A stretch of 5,630 nt of DNA, taken from CAVAWX01 sp963592385. Lineage in GTDB: Bacteria > Actinomycetota > Coriobacteriia > Coriobacteriales > QAMH01. A program made the translations under genes and the position numbers. Numbering within the stretch: position 1 is the stretch's first letter; each line of letters starts with the position of its first letter. Of this stretch, positions 4,409 to 5,630 are shown in pieces. The stretch spans positions 1-5,630 of the forward strand of contig CAVAWX010000100.1 of NCBI GenBank assembly GCA_963592385.1, in the 5' to 3' direction. The notes below the pieces were generated by a model. That model saw nothing but the letters and a program-made list of their open reading frames with translations. It did no database searches and had not been told where the DNA came from.

Positions 4409-5630
4409 AGAGGAAATCCGGGGAGTTTTGCAGCATGGTGCGCACGCTGCTGTGGGGCTCGAAGAGGAAGATGACGGTGTCGACGTCGTACTCGTCGATG
4501 TAGGACTCGATGGGCGTGTCCACTGTCTTGTTCACCGGGTCGAGGCGCACCGTCGTGGCGAAGTTTTGCGCGATATAGGGTTCCAGGCAGGTGGCATACG
4601 AGCGCCCCACGAGCAGGCAGCTGCCCGTCGCGGTCGCGTCCGAATTGTGCCAGACGACCTCGTCCACGACCCCGCCGTAGTATTTCGTGTAGGCCTCGAA
4701 GGCCATGTCCGAGCTGGCGTCCGCGCTGCTTGTGTTGCTTGCGGCACCGGTGCTTCCAGCGTTGCCCGCATTGTCCGCGCCGCCGTCTCGTTCACCCTGC
4801 TCCAAGGCGTCCAGATACGATGCGCGTCGCCCGCGCTGCGTCTCCTTCCCGTCGATGGTGCAGCTGAGCGTGGGAAAGCGCGTCGTGCGGTCGTAGAGCG
4901 TGTCGCTGTAGTCCAGGCACAGCCCCGAGCGGGCGTTCGCGCCCTGCCAGCTCTCGACCATGCAGGCCTCCTCGCCCGGTTGCGCCTGCGCAAGGCCGGT
5001 CGCCTGCGCCATCCGCGCGTAGCTTTCCAGCGCACGGTCGATGTGCCAGTGCGGGTCCGTCGCGTTCCACGCGTCGTAGAGCTCGTCTTCGGACGCGATG
5101 GCATCCGAGACTACGCGCACGTCGGCCGAGAGCTGCTCCTCTATGTGTGCGCGCGCCCAGTCCTCGTCGAGGGCGTTCGTGACGAGGGGCGAGGTGGGGT
5201 TGCAAGTGCTCGCGTTCGGGGTGATGAGGTCGTCGTAGACGAAGGCCACGTCGGGGTGGTCGGCCGCCAGCGCGTTTATCTTGGCGCAGAGCTCCTCGGC
5301 GGCCTGCGCGTCGTCGTCTGTGGCCTCGGGCAGGGTGGACAGCACTGCCTCGTGGCCGGGCACCTTCACCTTGCCGCTGCCGAAGAAGGCGGGGTAGCAC
5401 TCGAAGTCGAAGAGCAGGTTCGCCGACTCGATGGACAGGCGCTGCGCGGACGCGTTGGCCAAAAGGAGCGTGTCGCGTGCGGGCACGTGCTGCGCCGCCC
5501 AAGTCTCCATGTCGCCTTGGAGCTCGCCCGCGAGGAAGGTTTGGGCGTCGAGTGCGGGAAAGGCGGTGTAGGTCTTGTTCTCGAGCTCGCTTTTCTCGTA
5601 AGCGGGGCTGTCGGTTCCGCTTGCGGCGGC
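4407..5630 (-). CDS. AlgX/AlgJ/DHHW-type SGNH-like acetyltransferase (5' end outside window)
   Basis: The frame is open to the right edge, so the ATG at 5510-5508 is internal: the 40 residues before it include 'ELENKTYTAFPALDAQTF', the 'ENR..FP' opening typical of DHHW/AlgX-like proteins. 407 residues are visible; the expected N-terminal signal or anchor is not. The family is secreted or membrane-anchored and transfers acetyl groups supplied by an MBOAT partner onto a glycan, and the MBOAT gene follows directly. The Asp-x-His pair is in 'ATDPHWHID' (DPHW at 5057-5046). The probable nucleophile Ser is in 'LLVGRSYATCLEPYIAQNF' (Ser at 4601-4599), where the family usually has Gly/Lys-Asp-Ser; Arg replaces Asp. 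Between the two blocks is a low-complexity Gly/Ala/Ser/Asn/Asp-rich insert (about 4796-4707). Family membership is well supported by the motifs and the neighbour; the glycan target is unknown, and AlgX-like versus DHHW-like assignment is not settled. Confidence 0.82.
   Translation of the reverse strand, partial: AAASGTDSPAYEKSELENKTYTAFPALDAQTFLAGELQGDMETWAAQHVPARDTLLLANASAQRLSIESANLLFDFECYPAFFGSGKVKVPGHEAVLSTLPEATDDDAQAAEELCAKINALAADHPDVAFVYDDLITPNASTCNPTSPLVTNALDEDWARAHIEEQLSADVRVVSDAIASEDELYDAWNATDPHWHIDRALESYARMAQATGLAQAQPGEEACMVESWQGANARSGLCLDYSDTLYDRTTRFPTLSCTIDGKETQRGRRASYLDALEQGERDGGADNAGNAGSTGAASNTSSADASSDMAFEAYTKYYGGVVDEVVWHNSDATATGSCLLVGRSYATCLEPYIAQNFATTVRLDPVNKTVDTPIESYIDEYDVDTVIFLFEPHSSVRTMLQNSPDFL

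Noticed and set aside
3869..4474. + strand open frame opposite the start of the MBOAT gene
   Set aside because: Antisense shadow of a well-supported gene; charged low-information sequence and no family resemblance.
1..5630. tRNA or rRNA genes, CRISPR arrays, insertion sequences, integrases
   Set aside because: No cloverleaf, repeat-spacer pattern, transposase or integrase motif was seen in the window.

Overview
The window is high-GC bacterial DNA with densely packed genes on both strands. Three things together suggest an anaerobic or gut actinobacterium, with Coriobacteriia/Eggerthellaceae as the best guess: strong GC bias at third codon positions, an apparently leaderless promoter, and a DUF1847 protein of the kind typical of anaerobes. 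This is inference; there is no rRNA or other taxonomic marker here.

Layout, left to right. (1) The 3' end of an MmeI/YeeA-like DNA methyltransferase gene on the + strand, cut by the left edge. It holds the target-recognition domain and the C-terminal helical domain. (2) A complete DUF1847 cysteine-rich, putative metal-binding protein (845-1549) with a strong ribosome binding site. (3) A non-coding stretch (1550-1718) with a small perfect hairpin and, at its right end, an extended -10 promoter buried in a 13-bp inverted repeat directly against the next ATG. (4) An AbiE-type (type IV toxin-antitoxin / abortive infection) pair: antitoxin AbiEi (1719-2276) and toxin AbiEii (2280-2858). The toxin reads well through its nucleotidyltransferase motifs but loses its family match after about residue 181 and ends in an 11-residue unrelated tail. 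(5) On the - strand, read from the right edge leftwards, an AlgX/AlgJ/DHHW-type SGNH-like acetyltransferase (5' end outside the window) followed 13 bases later by a complete MBOAT (AlgI-like) membrane O-acyltransferase. The last codon of the MBOAT gene and of the broken toxin share one CTAG.

How the genes work together. The two - strand genes form a translationally coupled pair of the kind that moves acetyl groups across the membrane (MBOAT) and onto an extracellular glycan (SGNH/DHHW partner). The methyltransferase and AbiE genes are defence-type accessory genes. The AbiE segment is visibly less GC-biased than its flanks and ends abruptly at about 2822, so it looks acquired and then truncated, leaving an intact self-regulating antitoxin with a probably dead toxin.

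I did not find a clearly new system. The most interesting points are the leaderless promoter inside the AbiEi operator, the broken toxin with its junction, the codon-composition shift at the edge of the methyltransferase recognition domain, and the Gly-Arg-Ser nucleophile block and low-complexity insert in the acetyltransferase.
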